A DNA stretch of 64,000 bases from Allacma fusca. Taxonomy: Eukaryota; Arthropoda; Collembola; Symphypleona; Sminthuridae. Under the pieces are notes generated by a model. The model did no database searches and was not told the origin of the DNA. It saw nothing but the letters and a program-made list of their open reading frames with translations. The position numbers and the translations under genes are program-made. Below, one piece after another: positions 9,450 to 19,024 of this stretch (positions within the stretch are counted from its first letter, which is position 1; each line of letters starts with the position of its first letter). The stretch covers positions 45,580,847 through 45,644,846 of the forward strand of contig OX359248.1 of NCBI GenBank assembly GCA_947179485.1, read 5' to 3'.

Positions 9450-9856
9450 TCATTGCTTTGAAGGACTTCGAGTATAAATATCGAAGACTGTTGCACACTG
9501 GCTCGCAAATAGTTTTAATGAGAGTCGCATATTTCACGTGCTCCGTCAATGCATTGTATAAGTACGGCCGAGAAAAATTGTCAGAGTCTGAAGAAGAGCT
9601 ACCAAAGCCTGTCTTTAACGGCTAGTGGTGGCTATGCTGCTCGTATTTTAATATAGAGCCAACATAAGGAAAATGAATATGCTGCAACGATATAGCATAG
9701 CTAATAAGGCTGGCAGCAATATAGAAGAATAGATAGGGTAGGTAATTATAAATTACCAGGTCGTACCTATGGAGATTTCCTCGTTGGGAGAAATCCAATA
9801 GTACAGGGTACGGAGAAGCTTTTATGCTTTACTTAAGAATCTTTATTTGAATAATA
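9450..9856 (-). other. U2 downstream spacer
   Basis: 407-bp spacer, near-identical to 2733-3139, lying between a U2 3' fragment and the truncated A copy. It abuts the element 10 nt upstream of the ORF ATG, with no leader and no U2 5' fragment in between. Minus-strand AATAAA at 9842-9847. Confidence 0.8.
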
Positions 9857-10004
9857 GTGGGCCGGTCCTGACTGTACTGCAATGCCAGGTCAACCCGTGT
9901 CCCGGCTGGAGCAAGCTCCAAAACCAGGACTATTTCCAAAAATCAGTTTAATATACTGGGGTCCATTTGGACCCGTATCAGATATTAAGCTGATAAGAAC
10001 AGAT
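9857..10004 (-). pseudogene. U2 snRNA 3' fragment
   Basis: Same U2 nt 39-to-end fragment as at 3140-3287, downstream of element A5. Sm site and stem-loop III/IV sequence are intact; nt 1-38 are absent. Confidence 0.95.
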
Positions 10005-10082
10005 ATTTATTCGTCAATCTTTACATGTGATACATTCATTCAACCATTGGTATTAGTTACGTCATATGCATTCATCTGTCTT

Positions 10083-10119
10083 GTGCTGTATAGTAATAGG
10101 ATAGGAACATAAGAAGCAC
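10083..10119 (-). other. 3' UTR hairpin, family A
   Basis: Arms GTGCT (10083-10087) and AGCAC (10115-10119) sit at the position equivalent to the family-B hairpin at 3353-3390. It is repeated in every A copy at intervals of 4510. Confidence 0.45.
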
Positions 10120-10190
10120 TCATTATCATTTCTCCTGTCATTGTATACATTATTGTCATATATAGTAAGTTAATTTTGGGTAAAATAATT

Positions 10191-13100
10191 TCAATATTGT
10201 CTGTGTCCAGTTAGGAACTCCACATAAATGTCTCGAGACCACTTTATTACTTCGGAGACAGCGAGTTTTCTCATCAGTATGAGGTATGATTTCGCAGCAA
10301 GCTTTGATAGGAACTCGTCATTGCCAGGGTCCCAAGATCCTAACGATCCTATCACCACTGGTTCCACTGTTACCTCCGCTTCTGGATATCGCTGCTTGTA
10401 CCTGGCAATCAGTGGCTGGTATTTGTCTATCTTTCGTTGGCGGGCATCTGCTAGGGCCTGGGACCGGTTCTCGAATGGGATGGTGACGTCAATGATGAAT
10501 ACTCTTGATTTTGAAGTCATCTCCTCTAATAGTACGAGGTCAGGTCGTAGTTCAGTTCCGATTGAAGCGGTGTTTTCACTTAGTATTCGCATCTTCTTCC
10601 TCCGGTTCCCGAGGGCAGCTTTCTTTACGCGTTCGAGTACTGCATTGTGTCGTAAGGTCTGGGCCTGTAGATATGGAGGGCAGTGATTGAGTACGTGGGG
10701 TAGTGTTTCATTTTCAGCTCCACATCGTCTACATTTTTTGTCGCAGTTATGGTCCCATATTTTGGCACCGTTGAGGGGAACCTGGTTGAGTCTCGCTCTA
10801 TGTATGAAGCGCCAGTCCGCGAATCTCGTGTGCGCGCCAGAGTTGTAGAAGTGAGTGCTGGACTTCGCCATTCCTACACATTCCAGGACTTTCCCTTGGT
10901 TGGGTTTGGAGAGTAGAATTTGGTCCCGTTGCTCACGTTGGTGTGTGCGTATTTTCCGAGCGACTAGTTTGCTCTGGTGAGACTTGACTGTAGTATTTCC
11001 AAATTTTATGGTTTTGAAGGACCCGTTTTCAAAGTCCCAATTGATTCCGAATCTCGTTGACGCTGCACGGGCTCTAGTCCATATGTTGCTTCTGGCGTTG
11101 GTATTTCCTCTGAAGGGTACATTATTTGACCCGTTGAGGAATTCACAGATTTCTGGCCAAGTGGTTTCTCTTCGAATTCGTAGTCTAACTGTTCTTCGTA
11201 GGCTCCGAGCAGCTGCTTCTTTGACAACTCTGTCACGGGAGGTAAGGAGTTTAATTGCTCCGTCGATGGCGAAGATGTCGTTGTCTTCAGCGAGTAAAGG
11301 GAGGGACATTGCTCCAGATTTTCTACTCCCGTACAAGAATTCTGTGCAAGCACTATTGGGGAGGTTGAGGGTCTTTTTTATTCCTTTCCTTAGGAGGTCG
11401 TCAATCGCCTTCCATTCAGTTTTATTAAACTGGTTGGTCCTGATGGCATAGTTGCAGGAGGGGAAGAAAAAGGTTTTGAGTGCGTCAATTCTTTGCCACG
11501 GGGCTAGTTTGGCTTCCAGGATTTTTGAGGCATAGTTGAGGTGGTTCTGAAGGGTGCCCAGGTTGTTGTTGAGGGAGAAACCAATAGGGTTTCCAAGGTA
11601 TAGCATGGTGTCGCCTTCCCCAAGGCATTTGATTGATTCTTCATTGATGGTGAAATGGGAGGTTCTTGAGCCGGCGGGGGTTTTGCCACTGCGGTGTATT
11701 GTGGCACATTTTGTGACATTGAATTCTACCCCTATTTTTCGGATGTCTTGTACAAGGTAGTCCAGTTTCTCTTGGGCTTCTGGGATAGACTTTGCAAGGG
11801 GGATCCAATCATCCGCAAACGCCAGCATATGCAGACAGTGTGACTCATATCCTTCATGGAGTCTTTGTATGGATGGGTTAGTCATGAGGTTATACAGGTC
11901 CCCGCTTAGACGGTGGCCTTGTTGGACTCCGTTTTGAATCAGTATTGGATCAGAGGATGCGGAGTCAGTGATGATAGTAGTGGTGGCGTCAGTGTACATG
12001 TCTTGGACAATCTTAGTGAAAGTGGTACCTGTTCCATATTTGATGGTGGCAAGTATTATGGCGTCGTGAGGGGCATTCCCAAATGCATTTTTGGCGTCGA
12101 GGGGTATCGCAATGTACTCACTCTTCTCGTTGAGGGCTTCCTCAAATATTTCATTGAGCATGAAATTGTGCTCGAAGCACCCGTCATGTGGCGTAAAACC
12201 TTTTTGTGCTGGATGGAGGATGTCCTCTGTCATTAGCCAAACTCTGAATCGCCTCGCTACAAGTCCGCAGTATGTTTTGTATATGGTCCTGGATATAGCA
12301 ATCGGTCTCCAGTTGGTAATGATGCTGGGGTCCCCTTTCTTATAAATTAGAACCGTCTTTGAGGTCTTCCATATTGATGGGACACGGCAGTACTTGAGAC
12401 ATGTGTTGTATATGGGGGTTAGGACTGTGGAAGAGGGGTCCAGTAGGCGCCAGTGTTTGTATGTGAGTCTGTCATCTCCTGGAGCTGTGTTCTCACTTTT
12501 CTTCAGAATGTCAACCGTTTCTTTGTCACGGAAGTTGTCCATGTAGACTTCTCTAGTAGCAGGGGTGATATTTTGGAAGTATGAGGGGTCACTATGTTTT
12601 CTGGCATTGGTGGATTGAAAGTGCCTGGTGACTACTTCTATTGGAATTTTGCATCTGTCTCCTTCACCCTCTGTGATTAATCGAACCGCTCTTCTTCTAT
12701 TTCGATTGTAGAGCTTCTGGAGCTCTTCGGGATTCTGTATGTTGATTTTTTTGGGGGCTGTGGGACCATTTTGTATAACTTCTGGTAGTTTTACTGCTGT
12801 TTGGGCACAGATGGTGATCTCATTGATTATGTCTTCAAAGTCAGTCCAGTTCTGCTCCGAGATTTCACTCTCCAGTATATGCTTGATGCGTGGCAAGAAA
12901 GCATGAAGGGCAGATTCGTCATTTGCATCAATCATTGCTGGCTCGAACGGGGCACGTACGTCAGGATCTTCGGGCAGGTCTGGGAGGGGTTCAAATTCCG
13001 TAACGCTGGTAGTGCTACCATCTATTATGGTTGAAGAACTGCTAACTGAGAAGGAGTCGTCGTCATTTCCATCATCTATCATGTCTTCCGGTGGGGGAGG

Positions 13101-13949
13101 AAGAGGAGAAGAAGTCGTTATTGCTGCGTTAGTGGTGGGTAGTTCAGCCAAAGGGATAATGTTGTTGGTTGGAGGAAGTTGTTCTTCGAGTGGTTGTCTC
13201 TCTTCTGCGACCGCGTGAGTCTCCTGTTGGGTACCCTGTATGCCGCTCACATCATTCTGGACATTCATGTCTGTGTTAAGATTAATGACATGGTTAGGGC
13301 TCAGATCATTTATATATAATTCGTTAGGGACCTGACTGTCGATTACCGCCTCCAGGAATTCCTCACTCTCGAGGTTAGCCAGTTGGGAGATATTGTGGTG
13401 TGATGATTGTTGAGGCCTTTGCGGGGGGCAAGTGCCTAGTCTCCTACGTAATGATGAGTTTTCTGGTAGTTGGGAGAGCTGGTTTTCCTTGTCCTGTCTC
13501 TTTGCTTTGGCGAGAGTATGGTTTTGTAGAGCTTTCTTCTTCATGAATGCGGCACCGCATCCCTCGTCTGGGCATTTGAAAGGGAGCTCCTCCGAGTCCA
13601 TTACGCTTGTGTCTAAGATGGTGCTGAGATTTGGGGCTGTTGAGGTCGAGTGAGGCAAGGGATCAGGTTCCCGTGACCTAGATCTAGTTCGGGTCGAGAT
13701 GGCGGTACATCTGTGGTTAGACGGTTTCATCCCGAGGACCTGTTCACAACGACTGCAGATATTGACGCTGCCATTGATGTTGATGTTGTGGTTGCTCGCA
13801 TAATGCTTCTCTAGCGAGCGCCGTTGGGATGTCCATCCTGAGGTACTGGCAGTGTACGATGCAGCGCAACCGTTCTCAGGGCATCGAAATATGGTTGGGA
13901 CTGGGTGGAAAACCACGATTTTGTCTTCGCGTCGTTTTGGTTGACTCAT
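10191..13949 (-). CDS. Utopia-like polyprotein, copy A5 (1252 aa)
   Basis: Intact ORF with every catalytic motif: reverse transcriptase motif A Asp618 (IPLDAKNAFGN), motif B NGVQQGHRLSG, motif C FADD Asp713-Asp714; C-terminal finger Cys1073, Cys1076, His1085, Cys1090; endonuclease RPDLVLL Asp1137 and IIDVTIPFE Asp1154. It differs from A2-A4 by LLDPSS for LLDPSA and by WDHNCDK for WDQNCDK. Reading open upstream of the MSQPKRR ATG extends 23 codons into U2 spacer to a TTG with a TAA three codons further up and no ATG, so the MSQ start is chosen. Without the native leader, expression would need a promoter in the spacer. Confidence 0.95.
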   Translation of the reverse strand: MSQPKRREDKIVVFHPVPTIFRCPENGCAASYTASTSGWTSQRRSLEKHYASNHNININGSVNICSRCEQVLGMKPSNHRCTAISTRTRSRSREPDPLPHSTSTAPNLSTILDTSVMDSEELPFKCPDEGCGAAFMKKKALQNHTLAKAKRQDKENQLSQLPENSSLRRRLGTCPPQRPQQSSHHNISQLANLESEEFLEAVIDSQVPNELYINDLSPNHVINLNTDMNVQNDVSGIQGTQQETHAVAEERQPLEEQLPPTNNIIPLAELPTTNAAITTSSPLPPPPEDMIDDGNDDDSFSVSSSSTIIDGSTTSVTEFEPLPDLPEDPDVRAPFEPAMIDANDESALHAFLPRIKHILESEISEQNWTDFEDIINEITICAQTAVKLPEVIQNGPTAPKKINIQNPEELQKLYNRNRRRAVRLITEGEGDRCKIPIEVVTRHFQSTNARKHSDPSYFQNITPATREVYMDNFRDKETVDILKKSENTAPGDDRLTYKHWRLLDPSSTVLTPIYNTCLKYCRVPSIWKTSKTVLIYKKGDPSIITNWRPIAISRTIYKTYCGLVARRFRVWLMTEDILHPAQKGFTPHDGCFEHNFMLNEIFEEALNEKSEYIAIPLDAKNAFGNAPHDAIILATIKYGTGTTFTKIVQDMYTDATTTIITDSASSDPILIQNGVQQGHRLSGDLYNLMTNPSIQRLHEGYESHCLHMLAFADDWIPLAKSIPEAQEKLDYLVQDIRKIGVEFNVTKCATIHRSGKTPAGSRTSHFTINEESIKCLGEGDTMLYLGNPIGFSLNNNLGTLQNHLNYASKILEAKLAPWQRIDALKTFFFPSCNYAIRTNQFNKTEWKAIDDLLRKGIKKTLNLPNSACTEFLYGSRKSGAMSLPLLAEDNDIFAIDGAIKLLTSRDRVVKEAAARSLRRTVRLRIRRETTWPEICEFLNGSNNVPFRGNTNARSNIWTRARAASTRFGINWDFENGSFKTIKFGNTTVKSHQSKLVARKIRTHQREQRDQILLSKPNQGKVLECVGMAKSSTHFYNSGAHTRFADWRFIHRARLNQVPLNGAKIWDHNCDKKCRRCGAENETLPHVLNHCPPYLQAQTLRHNAVLERVKKAALGNRRKKMRILSENTASIGTELRPDLVLLEEMTSKSRVFIIDVTIPFENRSQALADARQRKIDKYQPLIARYKQRYPEAEVTVEPVVIGSLGSWDPGNDEFLSKLAAKSYLILMRKLAVSEVIKWSRDIYVEFLTGHRQY

Positions 13950-13959
13950 TTTGTAGCTA

Positions 13960-14366
13960 TCATTGCTTTGAAGGACTTCGAGTATAAATATCGAAGACTG
14001 TTGCACACTGGCTCGCAAATAGTTTTAATGAGAGTCGCATATTTCACGTGCTCCGTCAATGCATTGTATAAGTACGGCCGAGAAAAATTGTCAGAGTCTG
14101 AAGAAGAGCTACCAAAGCCTGTCTTTAACGGCTAGTGGTGGCTATGCTGCTCGTATTTTAATATAGAGCCAACATAAGGAAAATGAATATGCTGCAACGA
14201 TATAGCATAGCTAATAAGGCTGGCAGCAATATAGAAGAATAGATAGGGTAGGTAATTATAAATTACCAGGTCGTACCTATGGAGATTTCCTCGTTGGGAG
14301 AAATCCAATAGTACAGGGTACGGAGAAGCTTTTATGCTTTACTTAAGAATCTTTATTTGAATAATA
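13960..14366 (-). other. U2 downstream spacer
   Basis: Spacer between the U2 3' fragment of A4 and the truncated start of A5, the same sequence as 9450-9856. No gene seen. Confidence 0.8.
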
Positions 14367-14514
14367 GTGGGCCGGTCCTGACTGTACTGCAATGCCAGGT
14401 CAACCCGTGTCCCGGCTGGAGCAAGCTCCAAAACCAGGACTATTTCCAAAAATCAGTTTAATATACTGGGGTCCATTTGGACCCGTATCAGATATTAAGC
14501 TGATAAGAACAGAT
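14367..14514 (-). pseudogene. U2 snRNA 3' fragment
   Basis: U2 nt 39-to-end, downstream flank of element A4; same sequence as at 9857-10004. Confidence 0.95.
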
Positions 14515-17500
14515 ATTTATTCGTCAATCTTTACATGTGATACATTCATTCAACCATTGGTATTAGTTACGTCATATGCATTCATCTGTCTTGTGCTGTA
14601 TAGTAATAGGATAGGAACATAAGAAGCACTCATTATCATTTCTCCTGTCATTGTATACATTATTGTCATATATAGTAAGTTAATTTTGGGTAAAATAATT
14701 TCAATATTGTCTGTGTCCAGTTAGGAACTCCACATAAATGTCTCGAGACCACTTTATTACTTCGGAGACAGCGAGTTTTCTCATCAGTATGAGGTATGAT
14801 TTCGCAGCAAGCTTTGATAGGAACTCGTCATTGCCAGGGTCCCAAGATCCTAACGATCCTATCACCACTGGTTCCACTGTTACCTCCGCTTCTGGATATC
14901 GCTGCTTGTACCTGGCAATCAGTGGCTGGTATTTGTCTATCTTTCGTTGGCGGGCATCTGCTAGGGCCTGGGACCGGTTCTCGAATGGGATGGTGACGTC
15001 AATGATGAATACTCTTGATTTTGAAGTCATCTCCTCTAATAGTACGAGGTCAGGTCGTAGTTCAGTTCCGATTGAAGCGGTGTTTTCACTTAGTATTCGC
15101 ATCTTCTTCCTCCGGTTCCCGAGGGCAGCTTTCTTTACGCGTTCGAGTACTGCATTGTGTCGTAAGGTCTGGGCCTGTAGATATGGAGGGCAGTGATTGA
15201 GTACGTGGGGTAGTGTTTCATTTTCAGCTCCACATCGTCTACATTTTTTGTCGCAGTTTTGGTCCCATATTTTGGCACCGTTGAGGGGAACCTGGTTGAG
15301 TCTCGCTCTATGTATGAAGCGCCAGTCCGCGAATCTCGTGTGCGCGCCAGAGTTGTAGAAGTGAGTGCTGGACTTCGCCATTCCTACACATTCCAGGACT
15401 TTCCCTTGGTTGGGTTTGGAGAGTAGAATTTGGTCCCGTTGCTCACGTTGGTGTGTGCGTATTTTCCGAGCGACTAGTTTGCTCTGGTGAGACTTGACTG
15501 TAGTATTTCCAAATTTTATGGTTTTGAAGGACCCGTTTTCAAAGTCCCAATTGATTCCGAATCTCGTTGACGCTGCACGGGCTCTAGTCCATATGTTGCT
15601 TCTGGCGTTGGTATTTCCTCTGAAGGGTACATTATTTGACCCGTTGAGGAATTCACAGATTTCTGGCCAAGTGGTTTCTCTTCGAATTCGTAGTCTAACT
15701 GTTCTTCGTAGGCTCCGAGCAGCTGCTTCTTTGACAACTCTGTCACGGGAGGTAAGGAGTTTAATTGCTCCGTCGATGGCGAAGATGTCGTTGTCTTCAG
15801 CGAGTAAAGGGAGGGACATTGCTCCAGATTTTCTACTCCCGTACAAGAATTCTGTGCAAGCACTATTGGGGAGGTTGAGGGTCTTTTTTATTCCTTTCCT
15901 TAGGAGGTCGTCAATCGCCTTCCATTCAGTTTTATTAAACTGGTTGGTCCTGATGGCATAGTTGCAGGAGGGGAAGAAAAAGGTTTTGAGTGCGTCAATT
16001 CTTTGCCACGGGGCTAGTTTGGCTTCCAGGATTTTTGAGGCATAGTTGAGGTGGTTCTGAAGGGTGCCCAGGTTGTTGTTGAGGGAGAAACCAATAGGGT
16101 TTCCAAGGTATAGCATGGTGTCGCCTTCCCCAAGGCATTTGATTGATTCTTCATTGATGGTGAAATGGGAGGTTCTTGAGCCGGCGGGGGTTTTGCCACT
16201 GCGGTGTATTGTGGCACATTTTGTGACATTGAATTCTACCCCTATTTTTCGGATGTCTTGTACAAGGTAGTCCAGTTTCTCTTGGGCTTCTGGGATAGAC
16301 TTTGCAAGGGGGATCCAATCATCCGCAAACGCCAGCATATGCAGACAGTGTGACTCATATCCTTCATGGAGTCTTTGTATGGATGGGTTAGTCATGAGGT
16401 TATACAGGTCCCCGCTTAGACGGTGGCCTTGTTGGACTCCGTTTTGAATCAGTATTGGATCAGAGGATGCGGAGTCAGTGATGATAGTAGTGGTGGCGTC
16501 AGTGTACATGTCTTGGACAATCTTAGTGAAAGTGGTACCTGTTCCATATTTGATGGTGGCAAGTATTATGGCGTCGTGAGGGGCATTCCCAAATGCATTT
16601 TTGGCGTCGAGGGGTATCGCAATGTACTCACTCTTCTCGTTGAGGGCTTCCTCAAATATTTCATTGAGCATGAAATTGTGCTCGAAGCACCCGTCATGTG
16701 GCGTAAAACCTTTTTGTGCTGGATGGAGGATGTCCTCTGTCATTAGCCAAACTCTGAATCGCCTCGCTACAAGTCCGCAGTATGTTTTGTATATGGTCCT
16801 GGATATAGCAATCGGTCTCCAGTTGGTAATGATGCTGGGGTCCCCTTTCTTATAAATTAGAACCGTCTTTGAGGTCTTCCATATTGATGGGACACGGCAG
16901 TACTTGAGACATGTGTTGTATATGGGGGTTAGGACTGTGGCAGAGGGGTCCAGTAGGCGCCAGTGTTTGTATGTGAGTCTGTCATCTCCTGGAGCTGTGT
17001 TCTCACTTTTCTTCAGAATGTCAACCGTTTCTTTGTCACGGAAGTTGTCCATGTAGACTTCTCTAGTAGCAGGGGTGATATTTTGGAAGTATGAGGGGTC
17101 ACTATGTTTTCTGGCATTGGTGGATTGAAAGTGCCTGGTGACTACTTCTATTGGAATTTTGCATCTGTCTCCTTCACCCTCTGTGATTAATCGAACCGCT
17201 CTTCTTCTATTTCGATTGTAGAGCTTCTGGAGCTCTTCGGGATTCTGTATGTTGATTTTTTTGGGGGCTGTGGGACCATTTTGTATAACTTCTGGTAGTT
17301 TTACTGCTGTTTGGGCACAGATGGTGATCTCATTGATTATGTCTTCAAAGTCAGTCCAGTTCTGCTCCGAGATTTCACTCTCCAGTATATGCTTGATGCG
17401 TGGCAAGAAAGCATGAAGGGCAGATTCGTCATTTGCATCAATCATTGCTGGCTCGAACGGGGCACGTACGTCAGGATCTTCGGGCAGGTCTGGGAGGGGT

Positions 17501-18469
17501 TCAAATTCCGTAACGCTGGTAGTGCTACCATCTATTATGGTTGAAGAACTGCTAACTGAGAAGGAGTCGTCGTCATTTCCATCATCTATCATGTCTTCCG
17601 GTGGGGGAGGAAGAGGAGAAGAAGTCGTTATTGCTGCGTTAGTGGTGGGTAGTTCAGCCAAAGGGATAATGTTGTTGGTTGGAGGAAGTTGTTCTTCGAG
17701 TGGTTGTCTCTCTTCTGCGACCGCGTGAGTCTCCTGTTGGGTACCCTGTATGCCGCTCACATCATTCTGGACATTCATGTCTGTGTTAAGATTAATGACA
17801 TGGTTAGGGCTCAGATCATTTATATATAATTCGTTAGGGACCTGACTGTCGATTACCGCCTCCAGGAATTCCTCACTCTCGAGGTTAGCCAGTTGGGAGA
17901 TATTGTGGTGTGATGATTGTTGAGGCCTTTGCGGGGGGCAAGTGCCTAGTCTCCTACGTAATGATGAGTTTTCTGGTAGTTGGGAGAGCTGGTTTTCCTT
18001 GTCCTGTCTCTTTGCTTTGGCGAGAGTATGGTTTTGTAGAGCTTTCTTCTTCATGAATGCGGCACCGCATCCCTCGTCTGGGCATTTGAAAGGGAGCTCC
18101 TCCGAGTCCATTACGCTTGTGTCTAAGATGGTGCTGAGATTTGGGGCTGTTGAGGTCGAGTGAGGCAAGGGATCAGGTTCCCGTGACCTAGATCTAGTTC
18201 GGGTCGAGATGGCGGTACATCTGTGGTTAGACGGTTTCATCCCGAGGACCTGTTCACAACGACTGCAGATATTGACGCTGCCATTGATGTTGATGTTGTG
18301 GTTGCTCGCATAATGCTTCTCTAGCGAGCGCCGTTGGGATGTCCATCCTGAGGTACTGGCAGTGTACGATGCAGCGCAACCGTTCTCAGGGCACCGAAAT
18401 ATGGTTGGGACTGGGTGGAAAACCACGATTTTGTCTTCGCGTCGTTTTGGTTGACTCATTTTGTAGCTA
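14515..18469 (-). mobile_element. Utopia-like element A4 (5'-truncated, ORF intact)
   Basis: Same boundaries as A5: 5' junction with U2 spacer 10 nt before the ATG, 3' junction at U2 nt 38/39. The identical 5' breakpoint in all four units shows they descend from one truncated founder. Confidence 0.9.
14701..18459 (-). CDS. Utopia-like polyprotein, copy A4 (1252 aa)
   Basis: Intact ORF. Protein appears identical to copies A2 and A3. Zinc fingers at 23-54 and 65-81, a third Cys-x4-Cys module at 126-131 with AAFMKKK, reverse transcriptase FADD at 712-714 and endonuclease RPDL around 1136 are all present. Lacking a leader, it may be silent despite an intact frame. Confidence 0.95.
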   Translation of the reverse strand: MSQPKRREDKIVVFHPVPTIFRCPENGCAASYTASTSGWTSQRRSLEKHYASNHNININGSVNICSRCEQVLGMKPSNHRCTAISTRTRSRSREPDPLPHSTSTAPNLSTILDTSVMDSEELPFKCPDEGCGAAFMKKKALQNHTLAKAKRQDKENQLSQLPENSSLRRRLGTCPPQRPQQSSHHNISQLANLESEEFLEAVIDSQVPNELYINDLSPNHVINLNTDMNVQNDVSGIQGTQQETHAVAEERQPLEEQLPPTNNIIPLAELPTTNAAITTSSPLPPPPEDMIDDGNDDDSFSVSSSSTIIDGSTTSVTEFEPLPDLPEDPDVRAPFEPAMIDANDESALHAFLPRIKHILESEISEQNWTDFEDIINEITICAQTAVKLPEVIQNGPTAPKKINIQNPEELQKLYNRNRRRAVRLITEGEGDRCKIPIEVVTRHFQSTNARKHSDPSYFQNITPATREVYMDNFRDKETVDILKKSENTAPGDDRLTYKHWRLLDPSATVLTPIYNTCLKYCRVPSIWKTSKTVLIYKKGDPSIITNWRPIAISRTIYKTYCGLVARRFRVWLMTEDILHPAQKGFTPHDGCFEHNFMLNEIFEEALNEKSEYIAIPLDAKNAFGNAPHDAIILATIKYGTGTTFTKIVQDMYTDATTTIITDSASSDPILIQNGVQQGHRLSGDLYNLMTNPSIQRLHEGYESHCLHMLAFADDWIPLAKSIPEAQEKLDYLVQDIRKIGVEFNVTKCATIHRSGKTPAGSRTSHFTINEESIKCLGEGDTMLYLGNPIGFSLNNNLGTLQNHLNYASKILEAKLAPWQRIDALKTFFFPSCNYAIRTNQFNKTEWKAIDDLLRKGIKKTLNLPNSACTEFLYGSRKSGAMSLPLLAEDNDIFAIDGAIKLLTSRDRVVKEAAARSLRRTVRLRIRRETTWPEICEFLNGSNNVPFRGNTNARSNIWTRARAASTRFGINWDFENGSFKTIKFGNTTVKSHQSKLVARKIRTHQREQRDQILLSKPNQGKVLECVGMAKSSTHFYNSGAHTRFADWRFIHRARLNQVPLNGAKIWDQNCDKKCRRCGAENETLPHVLNHCPPYLQAQTLRHNAVLERVKKAALGNRRKKMRILSENTASIGTELRPDLVLLEEMTSKSRVFIIDVTIPFENRSQALADARQRKIDKYQPLIARYKQRYPEAEVTVEPVVIGSLGSWDPGNDEFLSKLAAKSYLILMRKLAVSEVIKWSRDIYVEFLTGHRQY

Positions 18470-18876
18470 TCATTGCTTTGAAGGACTTCGAGTATAAATA
18501 TCGAAGACTGTTGCACACTGGCTCGCAAATAGTTTTAATGAGAGTCGCATATTTCACGTGCTCCGTCAATGCATTGTATAAGTACGGCCGAGAAAAATTG
18601 TCAGAGTCTGAAGAAGAGCTACCAAAGCCTGTCTTTAACGGCTAGTGGTGGCTATGCTGCTCGTATTTTAATATAGAGCCAACATAAGGAAAATGAATAT
18701 GCTGCAACGATATAGCATAGCTAATAAGGCTGGCAGCAATATAGAAGAATAGATAGGGTAGGTAATTATAAATTACCAGGTCGTACCTATGGAGATTTCC
18801 TCGTTGGGAGAAATCCAATAGTACAGGGTACGGAGAAGCTTTTATGCTTTACTTAAGAATCTTTATTTGAATAATA
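18470..18876 (-). other. U2 downstream spacer
   Basis: Third copy of the 407-bp spacer, between the U2 3' fragment of A3 and A4. No gene seen. Confidence 0.8.
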
Positions 18877-19024
18877 GTGGGCCGGTCCTGACTGTACTGC
18901 AATGCCAGGTCAACCCGTGTCCCGGCTGGAGCAAGCTCCAAAACCAGGACTATTTCCAAAAATCAGTTTAATATACTGGGGTCCATTTGGACCCGTATCA
19001 GATATTAAGCTGATAAGAACAGAT
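18877..19024 (-). pseudogene. U2 snRNA 3' fragment
   Basis: U2 nt 39-to-end, downstream flank of element A3. Confidence 0.95.

Larger units (their letters stand above)
10005..13959 (-). mobile_element. Utopia-like element A5 (5'-truncated, ORF intact)
   Basis: Begins only 10 nt upstream of the ORF ATG, where the sequence switches abruptly to U2 spacer, and ends at U2 nt 38/39. The leader stem-loops found in A1 are absent. Confidence 0.9.

Noticed and set aside
10228-12345. Plus-strand ORFs of 60-155 codons opposite each element ORF, repeated in every unit
   Set aside because: They are antisense shadows of the polyprotein: they recur with the units, overlap one another and resemble no known protein.
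13950-14018. A 23-residue N-terminal extension upstream of MSQPKRR in copies A2-A5 and in the truncated copies
   Set aside because: It starts at TTG, lies in U2 spacer, has no in-frame ATG and is preceded by TAA. A1 and family B start at the MSQ ATG.
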